Below, piece after piece: positions 60,786-64,000 of a stretch of DNA of 64,000 nt. Within the stretch, counting starts at the first letter, position 1, and each line of letters begins with the position of its first letter. Under the pieces are notes generated by a model. It did no database searches. It saw only the letters and a list, made by a program, of their open reading frames with translations, and had not been told where the DNA came from. Origin of the DNA: Kryptolebias marmoratus (taxonomy: Eukaryota > Chordata > Actinopteri > Cyprinodontiformes > Rivulidae); the NCBI RefSeq assembly GCF_001649575.2, contig NC_051440.1:17510977-17574976 (forward strand), read 5' to 3'. The translations under genes were made by a program, and so were the position numbers.

Positions 60786-61520
60786 CTTTAATTAGGAAGA
60801 GGAATCAAGAAGTCTCACACTGACAGTTAATCAGAACAGCAACCTAGAGCTGGACACAGATTATTTTTTATATCTTTTTCTCTTTTTTCAGTTATAAGAA
60901 GTAAAGTTAACATGGTCATTTCACATCTAACTTAAAATGCATATGTTGATATTTCAGACTAACCTATATATAATTGATTACAGATTGTAAAAGAAATGAC
61001 CACAGTTACAATTTGTCTGATCAAATTTGTCTAAATGATCATTTTCTCCAGATGTAAAATAAAATTTCAGGTTCAACAGCGTGGAAGTTTTTCTGGATGT
61101 GTGAGTTTATAGAATTGTAGATTTCTAGCTTTCCCATAACAAGTGGCATGATGGCTGCTGAGCAAAATTATGCCAGGTCAATTTAGGGCAAGTCTCAATG
61201 TGTGTGTGCTTGTATGTATGTTTGTGGCCATGAGTGGGTCTAATCAGACTGACTGCAGTTGCGCTCGGGGGCATGGATCTATCCAATTGCCATTCAGCCT
61301 CCTCACCTGTCCGCCCTTCTGTTTGTCTGAGGCGAGTGCAGAAATGGCGCATAAACAAGTCTCCAACTGAATTTACAGTCCACCAGAATTCAGGATTTGG
61401 TAATGTGGTTGATTTTGGACCTGCAGACAGATGGATGGTGAGAGAGGACTCAACAGGCAACAGGGCAGGGAGACCTGTGGTCAGACCTGTCAGCAGAGAT
61501 AGGCCTGCTGACATCTGCAA

Positions 61521-61524
<4 letters not shown>

Positions 61525-61561
<37 letters not shown>

Positions 61562-61562
61562 T
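61525..61562. repeat. GT microsatellite
   Basis: A perfect GT run of about 17 units. Confidence 0.9.
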
Positions 61563-61579
61563 GGGGGTACAGAATGGTA

Positions 61580-61730
61580 CTTGATGGATGCCACTCAGGC
61601 AGCTAATCTGCCATCAGCGGAGTGACAAGGGACTGTTCTGTTGCCCTGTCCTGCTTATTTAATCCTAAATTGTCCAATGAAGCTTCCCACATCATTATCT
61701 GTAAACAATTCAGAACTTTACCTCCAAAAA
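61580..61730. promoter_or_regulatory. Candidate conserved non-coding element 8
   Basis: The block 'cactcaggcagctaatctgccatcagcggagtgacaaggg' through 'gcttatttaatcctaaattgtccaatgaagc' is of higher complexity than its flanks. It has no coding signal. Confidence 0.3.
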
Positions 61731-61989
61731 GTGTGTGTGTGTAGCAGCTCAAATACACATAGTTATAATGGCTCTAAGTTGAGGTCATTGTGTGTGGACT
61801 TTCAGCGTTGAAGGGAGATTAACCTGCTGATGGGGATGTGTGTGTCAGTGTGTGTCAGTGTGTGAGATCTGAGCCTTCACTTGCCCTTATAAATAATTAG
61901 AAGCCTAAAGATGAACAAAACCCCAATAGCAGAAATGACTCTGATACAACTGACACACAATGGAGTCCAATTAGAGTCAATTATGTGTT

Positions 61990-64000
61990 GCAGTTTTCCA
62001 GAGTTTGTTATCTAAATTTAAAATCAAGAAATGTGTCTGAAAAAAAGTAAGATTTTGCAATTTAGGCACATAGAAAACAGAAATGCTTCAGCATATTTTT
62101 TACTTGCAGAAAAGAAGCAAACTGATTGTAAAAAGAAGCACTCAAAGTTTACATTCAAGTGTGAAGTTTAGCAATGTCTTGAGCAGCATTTATATTTCAA
62201 CAGTTTTGTCAGAATAATGTGGACATAAAAACCAGAGGCAAAAATATCTGTTGACTGAGCCCAAAGCTTCTATCGCTTTGTAATGTTATATTTCGTCTGT
62301 CAATACTTAAAGGAGAGATGTTGTCATTTTCCAAAAAAATGAAACGTTTCGTGGTTTTATGTTGTTGTTGATGTTCTTCTTTTGTTACTGCAAACATGTT
62401 AAAGGTTGCAACAGCAAAGACTTGTTGCATTTATGTTTCTAAATTCTCTGTACACCCTCTTATGAGGCAGGCCCAGACTGCAGGCTGGTCCAGCCAGTAC
62501 CAGTACTTTGTTCTTGTACAGCTGGAATGTGTGCAGCCTTAATAAAAAAAATACCCCCCAAAAAAACATGTAAATGTTTTACTCTAAGGTGTGCACACAG
62601 TTTTGTCTAATATAACAGGATATTTGGTTTGTTATAATTGACAAGGCACTGCTACTTGTGATACTGTGACATGACCCTGTGGAACTGCATTATTGGGATG
62701 TATGAAAAAGGAGATCTTTGTGTTAATTTTTCACACACATGACAGCGCTGCAGTATTATTGCTATAGAAAACAAGGCAAGAGTCTCCAAGTTTACAAACA
62801 AACATAATTTCCATAACTGAGCTGATCTCTCCTTATTTTCTTTAGCTAATATGGTATTTTACAGACACAGTTAGCTTTTCTGTCTAACTTTATGACTTTG
62901 ACTACTCTTTAACTTCTTTGTTCTCAAGCTAAATTGGGAAAAAGTGCAAGAAATCCACACAGTGTTTATAATGGGTTTTTGTAAGGACTATATCCAACAC
63001 AAAACAAAATAGAAGATATCTGATACATTTTTCTTTTGACAGTTATGAATCAGTGCTTCATTCTTAGGCTGAACTCAAACAAATATTTCGTTATGTGCTG
63101 GGAGTTTGTCGTAAAATTTGTTCAGGGAAAACAGCAGAATGTCCATATGCTGGTTAGGTTTGACCAGAGCAAAGATCCATTATGTTAGTATGTAAATAGA
63201 TGTATATTAGGGTCATTGATCAGAGTGAGACGCTGGTTTTAAGGCCTTGTGATGCTGATGAGGAAGGAAGGGTTGCCGTGACCTGTCTGGTTTTAACTCA
63301 ATACAGTGTCACATTACAATACAACTCAATCACTTACAATCCTGAGTGGACCAGGTAATAATGCCACTTTCTGTTGGACCAAAGAGCATCACAAGATGGC
63401 TGTGACCTCTACAAACCTTTAAAGTAATGTTGATTTTATTGCTCCACCCGCTCAACAAACACATCACCCAAAAGTCTCTGTCATGCTGGACATACTGGTC
63501 ATTGCATGAGTGAACTGTGGTACCAACATCACAACCATTTATACCTGAGGCTGAGCTGCTTTAAACTCTCTGCATTCTTCATCCTAAACAGTATTAACAC
63601 AATGACACCACTACACAGCAGGATCGGTACGAAAAAGGGCATTTACACAAAGTTCATTATAATTATCACACAAGTGAGATTAAAATGTTCCAACTTCTGT
63701 TTTACTTTTAAGTGTTTTTAATCCTTGTGTAACATTTACAATAATTGACTTTATTTGGTTTTGTTGGGTTGTACAAACAACTAGAGATTAGCTTAAGAGT
63801 GTGCTACTGATAACCAGCATGCACTGTTGCAGAAGTGAAAGGAGTTCCTCATTAATACACCCAAACTAGTGACTCTATTTCTACTCATCATCAATGTTGA
63901 AACAGGTTCGTGACCAGAGGATATCAAAAGTACAAATACTGGGTAGGTGGAGATAAAATGATGCGGAGTGTTGAGTAACAATAAGCAGCTGGTGACTTGG
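61990..64000. other. Right-hand intergenic end of the window
   Basis: AT-rich sequence without a recognised exon, RNA gene or mobile element. If the human order holds, frmd4a should lie beyond this edge, but none of its exons is visible here. Confidence 0.45.

Noticed and set aside
61125..61584. Frames of 116 and 131 codons on opposite strands
   Set aside because: Both include a GT/CA microsatellite and lack splice context or any domain.
44112..64000. Possible frmd4a exons, expected from human synteny
   Set aside because: No FERM-domain or C-terminal FRMD4A-like peptide could be found on either strand in this stretch; the gene may begin beyond the window.
1..64000. CRISPR arrays, operons, tRNA or rRNA genes
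   Set aside because: None was seen. The window is eukaryotic; short tandem repeats are simple microsatellites and no tRNA cloverleaf with A and B boxes was recognised by eye.

Overview
The window is genomic DNA from a ray-finned fish, most likely a percomorph teleost. The evidence is short introns with GT-AG borders, vertebrate gene families close to their human counterparts, and typical fish repeats (Tc1/mariner relics, a LINE 3' end with a CATC-type tail, CA/GT microsatellites). No bacterial features are present, and most long ORFs outside the exons listed here are shadows. All gene models were assembled by eye from splice signals, reading frame and remembered family sequences; no alignment was run.

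Layout: (1) 2.16-4.48 kb, plus strand: an eight-exon BTB/BACK/kelch gene, resembling KLHDC7 in its BACK-kelch part. (2) 6.35-11.32 kb, plus: cpt1b, muscle-type carnitine palmitoyltransferase 1, 18 coding exons, 787 aa, with a 5' non-coding exon near 5.1-5.36 kb. (3) 13.2-19.4 kb, minus: sephs1, the threonine-type selenophosphate synthetase paralog, 392 aa. (4) 21.7-25.2 kb, minus: bend7, a BEN-domain protein, 437 aa. (5) 26.7-32.2 kb, plus: prpf18, a second-step splicing factor, 350 aa. (6) 36.9-44.1 kb, plus: a five-exon, 422-aa, membrane-anchored flavoprotein-monooxygenase-like gene that I do not recognise by name. (7) 44.2-64 kb: about 20 kb without a convincing exon, holding microsatellites, transposon relics and several AT-rich, homeodomain/POU-motif-rich blocks that look like conserved non-coding elements.

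The order sephs1(-), bend7(-), prpf18(+) matches human 10p13 as I remember it. The kelch/cpt1b pair recalls human 22q13.33 (KLHDC7B, CPT1B). Two ancestral neighbourhoods therefore seem to be joined between 11.3 and 13.2 kb. The genes form no single pathway: cpt1b acts in mitochondrial fatty acid import, sephs1 in redox and cofactor metabolism, bend7 probably in chromatin, prpf18 in splicing. The least explained item is the orphan flavoprotein gene beside the non-coding desert. It has a PHBH-type FAD fold signature but an altered second FAD motif.
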